A stretch of 64,000 nt of DNA, taken from positions 62,001 through 126,000 of the forward strand of contig NZ_DOEH01000015.1 of NCBI RefSeq assembly GCF_003533305.1. Direction: 5' to 3'. The notes beneath the pieces were generated by a model. The model saw nothing but the letters and a program-made list of their open reading frames with translations, searched no databases and had not been told where the DNA came from. This document shows positions 1 through 10,299 of this stretch, piece after piece (position 1 is the stretch's first letter; each line of letters begins with the position of its first letter). Source of the stretch: Providencia sp. (GTDB lineage Bacteria; Pseudomonadota; Gammaproteobacteria; Enterobacterales; Enterobacteriaceae). The position numbers and the translations under genes were made by a program.

Positions 1-345
1 TCACTCAACTGCCTGAACCACATAATTTATCCATGCTTATCGGGCTATTTTCGCTCGATACCTACATGCAATTTGAATTATTTTGGGCATATATCTATTT
101 TAGTGCCAATTCTTGTGTTCAAACATCTCGGCAACTTCTTATTATTCCATTGCCATGTGCATTATAGCAAGTTGATACGTAAGTTATATGGAAATTTTAT
201 TGAGAAATAGGATTATTCAGCCAGAAAGTAAGCAAATTGAAAAAAAAGATAAAAAAATTTACGAAAAAGGTATGATAGAAAGAGTGAGTTCGAGTATTTT
301 TTAATCAATTAAAATTTTAATCAATTAGAGTTAACGCATTCCTTA
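1..345. other. intergenic leader between presumed divergent rne and rluC
   Basis: I find no open reading frame of useful length. In E. coli and relatives rluC is divergent from rne, whose mRNA has a long autoregulatory leader. The stretch is therefore most simply the start of that leader on the minus strand plus the rluC promoter region, but this rests on synteny because rne lies outside the window. A TATGAT at 271-276 is a possible rluC -10 element without a convincing -35. Confidence 0.45.
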
Positions 346-1302
346 ATGAAAACAGATAACCAAGTTCATTTTATTGATATTAGCGATGACGAAGCAGGGC
401 AACGCATCGATAACTTTTTGCTAGCAAGGCTAAAAGGTGTTCCTAAAAGCATGATTTATCGCATCATCCGTAAGGGTGAGGTACGTGTTAATAAAGGACG
501 GATTAAACCTGAGTATAAATTGCTAGATGGTGACCAAGTTCGCGTGCCGCCAGTGAGAGTTGCAGAGCGTGAAAATGCGCCTGTCTCAGCGAAATTGGAT
601 AAAGTTGCTGCTTTAGCTGATTGCATATTGTATGAAGATGAATCGATTTTAGTGATCAATAAACCTTCAGGTACCGCTGTGCATGGTGGTAGTGGTTTAA
701 GTTTTGGTGTAATTGAAGGGTTGCGAGCATTGCGACCAGAAGCCCGTTTTCTTGAATTAGTTCACCGTTTAGATAGAGATACCTCCGGTATTTTACTTGT
801 GGCAAAAAAACGGTCTGCATTAAGAGCATTACATGAGCAATTACGCCTCAAGCAAATGCAAAAAGATTATTTAGCATTGGTGCGTGGCAACTGGCCATCA
901 CATATCAAAGTGATTCAAGCGCCATTATTAAAAAACATTCTGCAAAGTGGTGAGAGAGTTGTCAGAGTTAATAGTGAAGGAAAGCCCTCTGAGACACGTT
1001 TTAAAGTCGAAGAGCGTTTTGATAATGTGACACTGATAAAAGCAAGCCCTGTAACGGGGAGAACGCATCAGATTCGTGTACATACCTTACATGCAGGGCA
1101 TCCAATAGCTTTTGATGACCGCTATGGTGACAAGCAATTTGATAGTCAGTTAGCTGATACAGGTTTAAAGCGTCTATTTTTACATGCCAGCTCATTGCGC
1201 TTCACTCATCCTAAAACAGGTGAAGAAATGCAAATACAAGCACCTTTAGATGTGAAACTGAGCAATTGCTTGAAAGCCTTACGTGCACGTAAGGCAAATT
1301 AA
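346..1302 (+). CDS. rluC: 23S rRNA pseudouridine(955/2504/2580) synthase RluC
   Basis: RluC converts three uridines of 23S rRNA to pseudouridine. The 318-aa product has an N-terminal S4 RNA-binding domain (about residues 18-85) followed by an RluA-type synthase domain. The catalytic motif HRLDRDTSG is at residues 140-148, with Asp143 as the nucleophile, and GRTHQIRVH is further on. Length and position, upstream of yceF-yceD-rpmF, match E. coli RluC. The ATG at 346 is weakly preceded by a ribosome binding site. A strong hairpin follows the stop codon. Confidence 0.96.
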   Translation: MKTDNQVHFIDISDDEAGQRIDNFLLARLKGVPKSMIYRIIRKGEVRVNKGRIKPEYKLLDGDQVRVPPVRVAERENAPVSAKLDKVAALADCILYEDESILVINKPSGTAVHGGSGLSFGVIEGLRALRPEARFLELVHRLDRDTSGILLVAKKRSALRALHEQLRLKQMQKDYLALVRGNWPSHIKVIQAPLLKNILQSGERVVRVNSEGKPSETRFKVEERFDNVTLIKASPVTGRTHQIRVHTLHAGHPIAFDDRYGDKQFDSQLADTGLKRLFLHASSLRFTHPKTGEEMQIQAPLDVKLSNCLKALRARKAN

Positions 1303-1321
1303 TCGGCATTTAATCTGATTT

Positions 1322-1359
1322 GCGTTAACGAGGAGTAGCAGTTAGATCCTCGTTAACGC
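1322..1359. terminator. bidirectional terminator between rluC and yceF
   Basis: A perfect 13-bp inverted repeat (GCGTTAACGAGGA at 1322-1334, complement at 1347-1359) with a 12-nt loop lies between two convergent genes. U-tracts are short on both sides, so it may act as a shared 3' stabilising hairpin as much as an intrinsic terminator. Confidence 0.7.
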
Positions 1360-1363
1360 TTAT

Positions 1364-1945
1364 TTAGCTTAATGGGTTTATGCCATGCTTACGTAACATT
1401 TCGAGTAGTAAAATGATGGGTAGGCCAATTAATGTATTTGGATCGCGGCCATCCAATCGTTCAAATAGAGCAATACCTAATCCTTCAGATTTAAAACTTC
1501 CTGCACATTGGAATGGCGCTTCTTTATTGAGATAGTGCGTTATTTCTTCATCACTTAATGGCCTAAAATAGACATCAAACAATTCACATTGAACGTTAAA
1601 TTTGCCTGTCTCTGTGTCTAGTAAGCACAAACCAGTATAAAAAGTCACTTTGCTGCCGGATGCTGCTTTGAGCTGCTTAAAGGCATTTTCAAAGGTGTGT
1701 GGTTTACCAACAATTTGATCATTAATGACACAAACTTGGTCTGAGCCAATAATTAAATGCTGTTGGTATTGCTTAGCCAGTGCATTGGCTTTTTCGTGAG
1801 ATAAACGAGTAACTAAAGCTTGCGCAGATTCGTGGAGTATAGGGGATTCATCAATATCGGGTGCAGCCGTTAAAAATGGTATGCCTAGTTTTTTTAATAA
1901 GGCTTGGCGATAGGGTGAAGTGGAAGCCAAAATAATTGATTTCAT
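1364..1945 (-). CDS. yceF: Maf-family nucleotide pyrophosphatase YceF (7-methyl-GTP pyrophosphatase)
   Basis: Members of the Maf/YceF branch hydrolyse modified nucleoside triphosphates, with m7GTP preferred in E. coli, and so clean the nucleotide pool. The 193-aa protein starts with the family signature [12 protein letters not shown] (residues 6-17), and an IDESP motif near residue 31 supplies an acidic residue of the active site. Length is typical (E. coli 194 aa). It is convergent with rluC and divergent from yceD, as in E. coli. Confidence 0.93.
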   Translation of the reverse strand: MKSIILASTSPYRQALLKKLGIPFLTAAPDIDESPILHESAQALVTRLSHEKANALAKQYQQHLIIGSDQVCVINDQIVGKPHTFENAFKQLKAASGSKVTFYTGLCLLDTETGKFNVQCELFDVYFRPLSDEEITHYLNKEAPFQCAGSFKSEGLGIALFERLDGRDPNTLIGLPIILLLEMLRKHGINPLS

Positions 1946-2022
1946 AATTTTTCTCGAAACTCATAGCCAAAAGGGATAACTCATTTTAAACTATACACCG
2001 CAAAACCTGCGATTTTTTGGTG

Positions 2023-2048
2023 AAAAGGCAAGATTACATTGCCTTTTT
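2023..2048. other. hairpin between yceF and yceD
   Basis: AAAAGGCAA and TTGCCTTTTT form a 9-bp stem with a 7-nt loop followed by a T-run on the plus strand, which is terminator-like. No plus-strand gene ends just before it, since yceF runs the other way. It may stop stray plus-strand transcription before the yceD promoter that overlaps its right edge. Confidence 0.45.
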
Positions 2049-2050
2049 CT

Positions 2051-2079
2051 TTGACTATAGTTCATTTGAAAGTTAATAT
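2051..2079 (+). promoter_or_regulatory. sigma-70 promoter for yceD-rpmF-fab
   Basis: TTGACT (2051-2056) and TAATAT (2074-2079) are separated by exactly 17 nt, a near-consensus sigma-70 promoter. The expected start point is about 2085-2087, only two to four bases before the yceD ATG at 2089. Transcripts from it would be almost leaderless. Confidence 0.75.
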
Positions 2080-2088
2080 GCGCGCCTT

Positions 2089-2613
2089 ATGCAAAAGGTA
2101 AAATTACCCCTAACGATTGATGCACAGCGTACAGCTCAGAAAAACCTCGACTATGTTGGGAGTTATACGCCTGAGCAAGTTACTCGTATTGCTGAGTCAG
2201 TAGTTAGCGTAGATAGTGATGTTGATAACGAATTATCATTTAAAATTGATAATCAGCGTTTGACAGTTATAGAAGGGCATTCCACTGTGGATGTCACGCT
2301 AGAATGCCAACGTTGCAGAAAAGATATTAAGCACCATGTCTACATATCGTATTGTTTTAGTCCTGTCGTCAATGACGAAAAGGCCGAAGCATTACCGGAA
2401 TGCTACGAACCTGTTCATGTAGATGAATTTGGTGAAATAGATTTGCTGGGAATGATAGAAGATGAAATAATTCTTTCCTTACCAGTTGTTCCGGTTCATG
2501 ATTCTGAACACTGTGAAGTGTCCGAAGCGGACATGGTGTTTGGTGAATTGCCTCCTGAGGCTGAAAAACCAAACCCATTTGCCGTATTAGCCAGTTTAAA
2601 GAAAAGTACTTAA
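2089..2613 (+). CDS. yceD: 23S rRNA accumulation protein YceD (DUF177)
   Basis: YceD is the conserved DUF177 protein needed for normal 23S rRNA accumulation; its molecular activity is not settled. The 174-aa product begins [17 protein letters not shown], as in E. coli YceD, which supports the ATG at 2089. It carries the family CQRC pair and ends in a conserved [11 protein letters not shown] tail. It is the first gene of the rpmF-plsX-fab cluster. Its promoter is so close that the mRNA may be leaderless. Confidence 0.94.
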   Translation: MQKVKLPLTIDAQRTAQKNLDYVGSYTPEQVTRIAESVVSVDSDVDNELSFKIDNQRLTVIEGHSTVDVTLECQRCRKDIKHHVYISYCFSPVVNDEKAEALPECYEPVHVDEFGEIDLLGMIEDEIILSLPVVPVHDSEHCEVSEADMVFGELPPEAEKPNPFAVLASLKKST

Positions 2614-2625
2614 GGAGTAAGGTCA

Positions 2626-2796
2626 ATGGCCGTACAACAGAATAAACCAACTCGTTCAAAACGCGGTATGCGTCGTTCACATGATGCACTGACTGCAACC
2701 CTAGTTTCTGTAGATAAAACCTCTGGTGAAACTCACCTGCGTCACAATGTGACTGCAGATGGTTATTACCGTGGCCGTAAAGTTATCAACAAGTAG
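2626..2796 (+). CDS. rpmF: 50S ribosomal protein L32
   Basis: This 56-aa basic protein begins [20 protein letters not shown] and ends [10 protein letters not shown], diagnostic of bacterial L32 from the large subunit. It starts 12 nt after yceD behind an AAGGAG-type site at 2611-2616. The yceD-rpmF-plsX order is the usual enterobacterial coupling of ribosome and phospholipid genes. Confidence 0.97.
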   Translation: MAVQQNKPTRSKRGMRRSHDALTATLVSVDKTSGETHLRHNVTADGYYRGRKVINK

Positions 2797-2819
2797 TTTT
2801 TAATTTACAAGTTGATACC

Positions 2820-3860
2820 TTGGCCAATCTAACCATTGCGTTAGATGCTATGGGCGGGGATGTTGGTCCCCGCATCACGGTGCCTGCGGCTTTGCAGGCA
2901 TTGGCATCTAATCCAGCACTAAAATTACTGCTTGTCGGTCAACCCGAAGCCATTCAACCCTTGCTTGCACAACAAAGTGCCGAGCAAATTTCGCGTATTG
3001 AAATTATTCCAGCACAAGGCGTCATAGCAAACGATGCGAAGCCATCAAGCGCTATTAGGCAGAGTAAAGGAACATCGATGCGAGTGGCCTTAGAGTTGGT
3101 AAAGACAGGGCAGGCACAAGCTTGTGTAAGTGCAGGAAACACTGGTGCGCTAATGGGTTTGGCAAAATTGATGTTAAAATCAATTGAAGGGATAGAACGC
3201 CCTGCATTGATGACAATATTGCCTAATCAGAAAAAAGGTAAAACGGTTGTCCTAGATTTAGGTGCAAACGTGAATTGTAGTAGTGAAATGTTAGTCCAGT
3301 TTGCAGTGATGGGTTCGGTTATGGCAGAAGAAATTGCCAATATCAACAACCCTAAAGTCGCTTTACTGAATATTGGTGAAGAAGAAAGTAAAGGACTAGA
3401 TAATATCCGCGAAGCCGCCGCAGTATTAAAACAAGCCGCGTCGATTAATTATATTGGTTACGTTGAAGGCAATGAATTGCTCACAGGTAAAACCGATGTA
3501 TTAGTGTGTGACGGCTTCGCAGGTAACGTCTCATTGAAGACAATGGAAGGGGTTATCCGTGTTATCCTTTCATTGTTAAAGTCAGCGGGCGATGAAAATA
3601 AAAAAAGCAGTTGGTTTATGCAACTGGCAAAAAAATGGTTAAAAAAACGCTTAATGAAGCGTTTTGTGGATATGAATCCAGACCAGTATAATGGTGCGAC
3701 TCTGTTAGGATTGAATGGTATTGTTATCAAAAGTCATGGTGCAGCGAACGAACATGCTTTTAAAGCAGCAATTGAGCGTGCGGTACAAGCGGCGGATAAA
3801 CAAGTACCTGAAAAAATAACAGCTCGACTAAATATTGTTTTACCCAGGAGTGATCAATAA
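2820..3860 (+). CDS. plsX: phosphate acyltransferase PlsX
   Basis: PlsX makes acyl-phosphate from acyl-ACP, feeding PlsY at the first step of phospholipid synthesis. The 346-aa protein begins with the family signature [12 protein letters not shown] and contains [13 protein letters not shown] and [13 protein letters not shown], both typical of PlsX. The start is a TTG at 2820, chosen because no ATG or GTG gives the conserved N-terminus; the ribosome binding site is weak. It lies 23 nt after rpmF and 3 nt before fabH, so coupling is likely. Confidence 0.95.
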   Translation: MANLTIALDAMGGDVGPRITVPAALQALASNPALKLLLVGQPEAIQPLLAQQSAEQISRIEIIPAQGVIANDAKPSSAIRQSKGTSMRVALELVKTGQAQACVSAGNTGALMGLAKLMLKSIEGIERPALMTILPNQKKGKTVVLDLGANVNCSSEMLVQFAVMGSVMAEEIANINNPKVALLNIGEEESKGLDNIREAAAVLKQAASINYIGYVEGNELLTGKTDVLVCDGFAGNVSLKTMEGVIRVILSLLKSAGDENKKSSWFMQLAKKWLKKRLMKRFVDMNPDQYNGATLLGLNGIVIKSHGAANEHAFKAAIERAVQAADKQVPEKITARLNIVLPRSDQ

Positions 3861-3863
3861 CCT

Positions 3864-4820
3864 ATGTCTATGCACAGTAAAATATTAGGAACAGGCAGTT
3901 ACTTGCCAGAGCAAGTACGTACCAATGCTGACTTGGAAAAAATGGTTGATACTTCTGATGAGTGGATTGTAACGCGCACGGGTATACATGAAAGAAGAAT
4001 TGCTGGGGAAAACGAAAGTGTTTCCGACATGGGCTTTCATGCTGCAAAAAACGCACTCGAAATGGCAGGCGTTGATAGCAGTGAAATTGGTTTAATTATT
4101 GTTGCCACAACATCTGCAACTCATGCATTTCCAAGCGCAGCCTGCCAAGTCCAACAAATGCTCGGTATTAATGATTGCGCTGCATTTGATATTGCAGCAG
4201 CCTGTGCGGGTTTTACTTATGCAATAAGTATTGCAGATCAATTCGTTAAAACCGGTATGGCGAAAAAAGCACTCGTTATTGGTGCAGATGCATTATCAAA
4301 AACATTAGATCCAAACGACCGCGGTACTGTTATTTTATTCGGTGATGCAGCGGGTGCGGTTGTGATTGGTGAATCTAATGAACCGGGTATTATTTCAACG
4401 CATTTACACGCTGATGGGCGCTATGGCGATCTATTAACGCTACCAAATCGTAGTCGTTGTTCTGATGACCCTGCTTACCTGACAATGACAGGTAATGAAG
4501 TTTTTAAAGTTGCAGTGCGCGAACTCGCTCATATTGTTGATGAAACACTAACGGAGAGTGGCATTGCAAAAGAAGAACTTGATTGGTTAGTGCCACATCA
4601 AGCTAATTTAAGAATTATTACAGCGACGGCCAAAAAACTAGATATGACAATGGATAAAGTTGTTGTCACACTTGATCGTCACGGTAATACTTCTGCAGCA
4701 TCAGTCCCAACAGCTTTTGATGAAGCTGTGCGTGATGGTCGCATTCAGCGAGGTCAACTTGTGCTATTAGAAGCATTTGGTGGTGGATTCACGTGGGGTT
4801 CGGCGCTGGTTCGTTTTTAA
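3864..4820 (+). CDS. fabH: beta-ketoacyl-ACP synthase III FabH
   Basis: FabH condenses acetyl-CoA with malonyl-ACP to start each fatty acid. The 318-aa thiolase-fold protein has the nucleophile Cys114 in AACAGFTYA, the catalytic His in VPHQANLRI and the catalytic Asn in RHGNTSAAS. The C-terminal [13 protein letters not shown] is typical. It lies three bases after plsX and is followed by fabD. Confidence 0.97.
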   Translation: MSMHSKILGTGSYLPEQVRTNADLEKMVDTSDEWIVTRTGIHERRIAGENESVSDMGFHAAKNALEMAGVDSSEIGLIIVATTSATHAFPSAACQVQQMLGINDCAAFDIAAACAGFTYAISIADQFVKTGMAKKALVIGADALSKTLDPNDRGTVILFGDAAGAVVIGESNEPGIISTHLHADGRYGDLLTLPNRSRCSDDPAYLTMTGNEVFKVAVRELAHIVDETLTESGIAKEELDWLVPHQANLRIITATAKKLDMTMDKVVVTLDRHGNTSAASVPTAFDEAVRDGRIQRGQLVLLEAFGGGFTWGSALVRF

Positions 4821-4838
4821 TTTACTGAGAAAATAGAC

Positions 4839-5771
4839 ATGACACAATTTGCTATGGTATTTCCCGGACAGGGTTCTCAGTCTCTTGGAATGTTAGCATC
4901 ATTAGCTGAGCAATATCCGCTAGTTGAGCAAACATTTGCAGAGGCATCAGATGCATTGGGTTACGATCTTTGGGCATTAGTACAAAATGGACCAGAAGAA
5001 GAATTAAATAAAACATGGCAGACACAGCCTGCGTTATTAGCAGCATCTGTGGCAATCTTCCGTGTTTGGCAGCAAAAAAAAGGTAAAATGCCAGTAATGA
5101 TGGCAGGTCACAGCCTTGGTGAGTATTCTGCATTAGTGTGCGCAGGTGTTATCGACTTCAAAGAAGCGATTAAACTGGTAGAATTACGCGGTAAACTAAT
5201 GCAAGAAGCAGTTCCTCAAGGCACTGGCGCTATGTACGCTATTATTGGTTTAGACAATGATTCGATTGCTAAAGCTTGTGCAGATGCGGCTCAAGGACAA
5301 GTTGTTGCGCCGGTCAATTTTAATTCACCAGGCCAAGTTGTTATTGCTGGTGAAAAAGATGCTGTTGAACGCGCCGCTGCGGCCTGTAAAGAAGCGGGCG
5401 CTAAACGTGCGTTGCCTTTATCTGTTAGCGTGCCATCACATTGTGCATTAATGAAGCCAGCGGCTGAAAAATTAGCAATTACATTAGAAAAAATTGAATT
5501 TTGTGAGCCAGATTATCCAGTGATCAACAATGTTGATGTTAAAATGGAGCAATCAGCGAAAAATATTCGTGATGCTTTGGTCCGTCAACTGTATAATCCA
5601 GTCTGCTGGACGCAAACAGTCGAGTTAATGGCAGAACAAGGTGTTGATCATCTTGTTGAAATGGGACCGGGCAAAGTATTAACTGGTCTTACCAAGCGGA
5701 TTGTCTCTAATTTAACTGCCGTAGCAGTCAATGATCCTGTATCATTAGACACTGCTTTAGAAAATATCTGA
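4839..5771 (+). CDS. fabD: malonyl-CoA:ACP transacylase FabD
   Basis: FabD transfers malonyl from CoA to the ACP pantetheine arm. The 310-aa protein opens with FPGQGSQSLGML and carries GHSLGEYSAL with the acyl-enzyme Ser92, plus the catalytic His in VPSHCALMKP. Length matches E. coli (309 aa). It sits between fabH and fabG in the standard order, with intergenic gaps below 20 nt. Confidence 0.97.
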   Translation: MTQFAMVFPGQGSQSLGMLASLAEQYPLVEQTFAEASDALGYDLWALVQNGPEEELNKTWQTQPALLAASVAIFRVWQQKKGKMPVMMAGHSLGEYSALVCAGVIDFKEAIKLVELRGKLMQEAVPQGTGAMYAIIGLDNDSIAKACADAAQGQVVAPVNFNSPGQVVIAGEKDAVERAAAACKEAGAKRALPLSVSVPSHCALMKPAAEKLAITLEKIEFCEPDYPVINNVDVKMEQSAKNIRDALVRQLYNPVCWTQTVELMAEQGVDHLVEMGPGKVLTGLTKRIVSNLTAVAVNDPVSLDTALENI

Positions 5772-5778
5772 GGACGAC

Positions 5779-6513
5779 ATGAGCTTTGATGGAAAAATTG
5801 CCCTTGTAACGGGTGCAAGTCGCGGGATTGGTAAAGCAATCGCTTTAACTTTAATTGCTCGCGGTGCGACCGTTATTGGTACAGCAACAAGCGAAAATGG
5901 TGCACAAGCAATTACCGCTTATCTTGATGGTAAGGGGAAGGGTTTTGCATTGGACGTGACCTCGCCAGAGTCAATTGCAGAAACTTTGACCAAAATTCGT
6001 GAAGAATTTGGTGAAATTGATATTTTGATTAACAATGCGGGCATAACACGTGATAACCTATTGATGCGCATGAAAGAAGATGAGTGGCAAGATATTATTG
6101 ACACCAACCTTTCATCCGTTTACCGTTTGTCTAAATCTGTTTTGCGTGCCATGATGAAAAAACGTTGTGGACGTATTATTTCCATTGCATCAGTTGTCGG
6201 TGTTATGGGAAATGCAGGGCAAACGAATTACGCAGCAGCGAAAGCAGGGCTTATTGGTTTTAGTAAATCATTAGCACGTGAAGTCGCTTCTCGTGGTATC
6301 ACTGTCAATGTAGTAGCACCTGGTTTTATCGAAACTGATATGACTAAGGCGTTGACAGAAGAACAGCGTGCAGGCATTTTATCTCAGGTTCCTGCAGATA
6401 GATTGGGTGATGCACAAGAAATTGCCAGTGCTGTAGCGTTTTTAGCTTCTGATGAAGCGGCCTACATTACGGGTGAAACATTGCATGTCAATGGCGGCAT
6501 GTATATGATCTAA
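5779..6513 (+). CDS. fabG: 3-oxoacyl-ACP reductase FabG
   Basis: FabG is the NADPH-dependent ketoreductase of fatty-acid elongation. The 244-aa short-chain dehydrogenase has the TGASRGIG cofactor loop (residues 11-18), the NNAG motif, and the Ser138/Tyr151/Lys155 catalytic set. It starts 7 nt after fabD. A 155-bp gap then separates it from acpP. Confidence 0.97.
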   Translation: MSFDGKIALVTGASRGIGKAIALTLIARGATVIGTATSENGAQAITAYLDGKGKGFALDVTSPESIAETLTKIREEFGEIDILINNAGITRDNLLMRMKEDEWQDIIDTNLSSVYRLSKSVLRAMMKKRCGRIISIASVVGVMGNAGQTNYAAAKAGLIGFSKSLAREVASRGITVNVVAPGFIETDMTKALTEEQRAGILSQVPADRLGDAQEIASAVAFLASDEAAYITGETLHVNGGMYMI

Positions 6514-6668
6514 AGAAATGAGGGAACCATTTGCATTAATTAGTGTTATATAGCGCAAAATAATGCAAAATTATGGTTTCCACAGCCGGGATTGGGTTGT
6601 ATCTTTTCCTGTATTCATAAACTACGAAAACCATCGCGAAAGCGAGTTTTGATAGGAATTTTAATAGT
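6514..6668 (+). promoter_or_regulatory. acpP leader with GNRA-loop hairpin
   Basis: This is the 155-bp gap before acpP, which is normally transcribed at high level from its own promoter. Just upstream of the start, 6627-6650 can fold as AAAAC/GTTTT enclosing TCGC-GAAA-GCGA, a hairpin with a GAAA tetraloop. I cannot fix a confident -10/-35 pair. The hairpin may stabilise the abundant acpP mRNA; that role is inference. Confidence 0.5.
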
Positions 6669-6905
6669 ATGAGCACTATCGAAGAACGCGTTAAGAAAAT
6701 CATCGTTGAACAACTGGGTGTTAAAGAGGAAGAAGTTGTAAATACAGCTTCATTTGTTGATGACTTGGGCGCTGATTCTCTTGACACAGTTGAGCTAGTA
6801 ATGGCTCTAGAAGAAGAGTTCGATTGCGAAATCCCTGACGAAGAAGCTGAAAAGATCACAACAGTACAGGCTGCGATTGACTACGTCGAGAACGCATCTA
6901 AATAA
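6669..6905 (+). CDS. acpP: acyl carrier protein
   Basis: AcpP carries growing acyl chains on 4'-phosphopantetheine. The 78-aa, strongly acidic protein has the modification motif GADSLDTVE with Ser37 as attachment site, and the usual four-helix ACP length. It is preceded by a GATAGGAA ribosome binding site and followed by fabF 76 nt downstream. Confidence 0.98.
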   Translation: MSTIEERVKKIIVEQLGVKEEEVVNTASFVDDLGADSLDTVELVMALEEEFDCEIPDEEAEKITTVQAAIDYVENASK

Positions 6906-6981
6906 TTGTACTAAACTTATCTAGGCGATCACTCGATCGCCTATGTTCCCTTTGTCACTTTTCCCTCTTAGGAGGATGCGC

Positions 6982-8232
6982 GTGTCTAAGCGTCGTGTAG
7001 TCATAACCGGACTAGGCATGTTATCCCCTGTCGGCAACACAGTTGAATCATCATGGAAAGCTGTTTGTGGCGGACAGAGTGGTATCAGCCTTATCGAGCA
7101 TTTTGATACTACTAACCACGCAACTAAATTTGCAGGCTTAGTAAAAGATTTCAATTACGAAGATTATGACATCTCTCGCAAAGATGCGAAGAAGATGGAC
7201 CCATTTATTCAATATGGCATTGCAGCAGGCTATCAAGCTGTTAAAGATGCGGGATTGGAAGTAACAGAAGCCAATGCTACACGTTTCGGTGCAGCGATTG
7301 GTTCTGGTATTGGAGGGTTAGGTTTAATTCAAGATAACTGTGAGTCTATTCAACACGGTGGTCCTCGAAAAGTAAGCCCATTCTTCGTGCCTTCTACAAT
7401 TATCAACATGGTTGCAGGTCATTTAAGCATCATGTACGGTTTGCGTGGTCCAAGTATTTCTATCGCCACTGCTTGTACATCGGGTGTGCATAATATTGGG
7501 CATGCAGCACGTATGATAGCTTATGGTGACGCAGACATAATGTTGGCAGGTGGCGCAGAAAAAGCGACAACCCCGCTAGGTGTTGCTGGCTTTGGCGCAG
7601 CTAGAGCATTATCAACACGTAATGATAACCCACAAGCGGCTAGCCGTCCTTGGGATAAAGACCGTGATGGTTTTGTTCTTGGTGATGGTGCGGGTATCAT
7701 CGTACTTGAAGAATATGAACATGCAAAAGCGCGTGGTGCAAAAATCTATGCAGAGGTTGCAGGCTTTGGTATGAGCAGCGATGCTTACCATATGACTTCA
7801 CCGCCTGAAAATGGTGAAGGGGCTGCTCGTGCAATGATTAATGCGCTGCAAGACGCGGGTATCGAAGCAAGTGATATCGGCTATATTAATGCTCATGGAA
7901 CATCGACTCCAGCAGGTGATTTAGCTGAGGCTCAAGCAGTTATTTCTGTATTTGGCGAAGGTACTGATGTATTAGTCAGTTCAACTAAGTCAATGACAGG
8001 ACATCTTTTAGGTGCTGCGGGCGCTGTTGAATCTATCTTTACGATTTTATCGTTGTGTGATCAAATCGTTCCACCGACCATTAACCTTGATAACCAAGAT
8101 GAATCTTGCAAGTTAGATCTTGTACCGGGTAAAGCAAGGAAAGTTGAGAACATGGAATATGCGCTATGTAACTCATTTGGTTTTGGTGGTACAAATGGCT
8201 CGTTGATATTCCGTCGTTATCACGCAGAATAA
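6982..8232 (+). CDS. fabF: beta-ketoacyl-ACP synthase II FabF
   Basis: FabF elongates acyl-ACP and performs the temperature-regulated C16:1 to C18:1 step. The protein has the catalytic Cys in [12 protein letters not shown], the first His in [10 protein letters not shown] and the second in [13 protein letters not shown] start at GTG 6982 because AGGAGG at 6970-6975 is six bases upstream and the protein then begins SKRRVVITG, like E. coli. An in-frame ATG at 6976 abuts the Shine-Dalgarno sequence and a still earlier start at 6943 lacks one. Length is 416 aa. Confidence 0.95.
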   Translation: MSKRRVVITGLGMLSPVGNTVESSWKAVCGGQSGISLIEHFDTTNHATKFAGLVKDFNYEDYDISRKDAKKMDPFIQYGIAAGYQAVKDAGLEVTEANATRFGAAIGSGIGGLGLIQDNCESIQHGGPRKVSPFFVPSTIINMVAGHLSIMYGLRGPSISIATACTSGVHNIGHAARMIAYGDADIMLAGGAEKATTPLGVAGFGAARALSTRNDNPQAASRPWDKDRDGFVLGDGAGIIVLEEYEHAKARGAKIYAEVAGFGMSSDAYHMTSPPENGEGAARAMINALQDAGIEASDIGYINAHGTSTPAGDLAEAQAVISVFGEGTDVLVSSTKSMTGHLLGAAGAVESIFTILSLCDQIVPPTINLDNQDESCKLDLVPGKARKVENMEYALCNSFGFGGTNGSLIFRRYHAE

Positions 8233-8253
8233 GCATCGGCTATATTGAAATTA

Positions 8254-8292
8254 AAGCTCCAGATTACCTTAGGGTCTGGGGCTTTTCTTTTT
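8254..8292 (+). terminator. rho-independent terminator after fabF
   Basis: AAGCTCCAGA and TCTGGGGCTT form a GC-rich stem around a short loop, followed by TTTTCTTTTT. It closes the yceD-fabF cluster and separates it from pabC. Confidence 0.85.
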
Positions 8293-8381
8293 CCTATCCT
8301 TTACAGCACTTCATGCTTTAGTTTATGATAACTCCATTATGTTACTGTCTGATTTATCAGCTTTTATTATAAGTATAATCA

Positions 8382-9212
8382 ATGTCATACTGGGTAAATG
8401 GTCAAATTTGTAATCAAATCGATGTCGCTGATCGCGCTGTTTCATTCGGGGATGGCTGCTTTACGACTATACATGGGGTTAACCAACATGCACAAATGTT
8501 GAAAAATCATATTGGTCGTTTGATAAGTGATAGCCGACGATTAAAATTACCACAACCAGATTGGCAGGCGCTTACCGCACACATAGAAGCGATATGTCGT
8601 GAACAAACTGATGATGAGTTTGTCGTGAAAGTGATTATTAGCCGTGGTGCAGGTGGTCGGGGGTATAGTTCAAAAGGGTTTAACCAACCCACAGTCATCA
8701 CTGCGATTTCAGCATTTCCTCAACATTATCCGCCATTGCAGCAAACAGGTGCTCAACTTATCCTTAGCTCAATTCCATTGAGTCGAAATACTTTGCTGGC
8801 AGGAATGAAGCATCTTAATCGTTTAGAACAAGTTTTGATCCGACAGGAAATCGATGAAGCGCAAGTAGATGAAGCGATTGTATTAGATACCAATGGCATC
8901 ATGGTCGAGTGTTGTAGTGCTAATTTCTTTTGGCGTGTGAAAAATCGAGTTTATACCCCGGCATTATCTTATTCAGGTGTGAATGGGCTTATGAGACAAA
9001 AGATAATGGCACTTCTTTCTGGCAGTCAGTACACTTTGGAAGAAGTCGAACGGTTTCCGGCGATATTGGCTCAATGTAATGAGGTTGTTATTTGTAATAG
9101 TTTAATGCCAATTTTACCGGTGGCGACAATTACCTTGAAAGAGTCACAGTCTGTATTGGAATACCAATCACGAGAATTATTTGAATATCTGCTTTTGCGT
9201 TGTCAGATGTAG
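8382..9212 (+). CDS. pabC: aminodeoxychorismate lyase PabC
   Basis: PabC releases pyruvate from 4-amino-4-deoxychorismate to give p-aminobenzoate for folate. The 276-aa protein is a fold-type IV PLP enzyme. The N-terminus MSYWVNGQ with DRAVSFGDGCFTT is typical, the likely PLP lysine is in AGMKHLNRLEQVL, and ECCSANFFW binds the substrate region. It is followed by mltG as in E. coli. Confidence 0.94.
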   Translation: MSYWVNGQICNQIDVADRAVSFGDGCFTTIHGVNQHAQMLKNHIGRLISDSRRLKLPQPDWQALTAHIEAICREQTDDEFVVKVIISRGAGGRGYSSKGFNQPTVITAISAFPQHYPPLQQTGAQLILSSIPLSRNTLLAGMKHLNRLEQVLIRQEIDEAQVDEAIVLDTNGIMVECCSANFFWRVKNRVYTPALSYSGVNGLMRQKIMALLSGSQYTLEEVERFPAILAQCNEVVICNSLMPILPVATITLKESQSVLEYQSRELFEYLLLRCQM

Positions 9213-9268
9213 TTAATGCTTTCAAATCTGATCTATATCGGCAAACCTAGTTTTTAAGTGGTCAAAAC

Positions 9269-10291
9269 ATGAAATTAGCCAAAAAAATAGCACTTGTTAT
9301 CTTTGTTCTCGTATTAGTCGGTGGAATTGCTGCTTATTTGCAGTATCGACAGGTTATTAACTATGCAAAAGTGACAGTCAATTTAACGCAAGAAAAAATA
9401 TTTACAGTACCTGCGGGAACGGGTCGTGTTGCATTGGAAGATTTACTTGTTAAAGATAATATCATTGAGCAAGGACATGAATTTCAGTGGTTATTAAAGC
9501 TACGCCCTGAATTGGCAAAAATGAAAGCAGGTACTTATCGTTTACAACCTGAAATGAATGTTGAACAAGTTTTGGCGCTTATTGCGAGTGGTAAAGAAGC
9601 TCAGTTTTCAATTCGTTTTATCGAAGGAAATCGTTTCTCAGATTGGAGTAATATTTTACGTGATGCACCTTATTTAGAAAATAAAGCTAAGGATGCAACT
9701 CAAACTGAATTATACGCGATGATTGGTTATGATGGCGAAGGTTTACTTGAGGGGTGGTTGTATCCTGATACTTATTCATATACAGCGGGAACAGCAGATA
9801 CCGATATCCTCAAACGCGCTTATCAGCGTATGAAAAACAGCCTAGATGAAGAGTGGGCTGGGCGTGATCGTGATTTGCCGTACAAAAATGCATATGAAAT
9901 GCTGATAATGGCCTCAATCATTGAAAAAGAAACCGGAATTGATAGCGAAAGGTCTCAGGTGGCCTCTGTATTTGTTAACCGACTGAAGAAAAACATGCGT
10001 TTGCAAACAGACCCAACCGTTATTTACGGGCTTGGTGATAAGTACCGTGGTAAAATTTACCGAAGCGATCTCGATAACTACTCAGCGTATAACACGTATA
10101 AGATAGATGGACTACCTCCGACACCAATTGCTATGCCGGGTTTAGCATCAATAAAAGCGGCCGCACACCCAGCAAAAACAGATTACTTATATTTTGTTGC
10201 AAATGGGACGGGTGGGCATACTTTTAGTCATAACCTTAATGACCACAACCGTGCAGTTAAAGTTTACCGACAAATTGAACAGAAAAATTGA
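9269..10291 (+). CDS. mltG: endolytic murein transglycosylase MltG
   Basis: MltG cleaves nascent glycan strands and is thought to set their length. The 340-aa protein has one N-terminal membrane anchor (about residues 5-25) and a periplasmic YceG domain. The ASIIEKETG motif contains the catalytic Glu, and [13 protein letters not shown] is conserved. Its stop codon is nine bases upstream of the tmk start. Confidence 0.94.
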   Translation: MKLAKKIALVIFVLVLVGGIAAYLQYRQVINYAKVTVNLTQEKIFTVPAGTGRVALEDLLVKDNIIEQGHEFQWLLKLRPELAKMKAGTYRLQPEMNVEQVLALIASGKEAQFSIRFIEGNRFSDWSNILRDAPYLENKAKDATQTELYAMIGYDGEGLLEGWLYPDTYSYTAGTADTDILKRAYQRMKNSLDEEWAGRDRDLPYKNAYEMLIMASIIEKETGIDSERSQVASVFVNRLKKNMRLQTDPTVIYGLGDKYRGKIYRSDLDNYSAYNTYKIDGLPPTPIAMPGLASIKAAAHPAKTDYLYFVANGTGGHTFSHNLNDHNRAVKVYRQIEQKN

Positions 10292-10299
10292 TAAACAAA

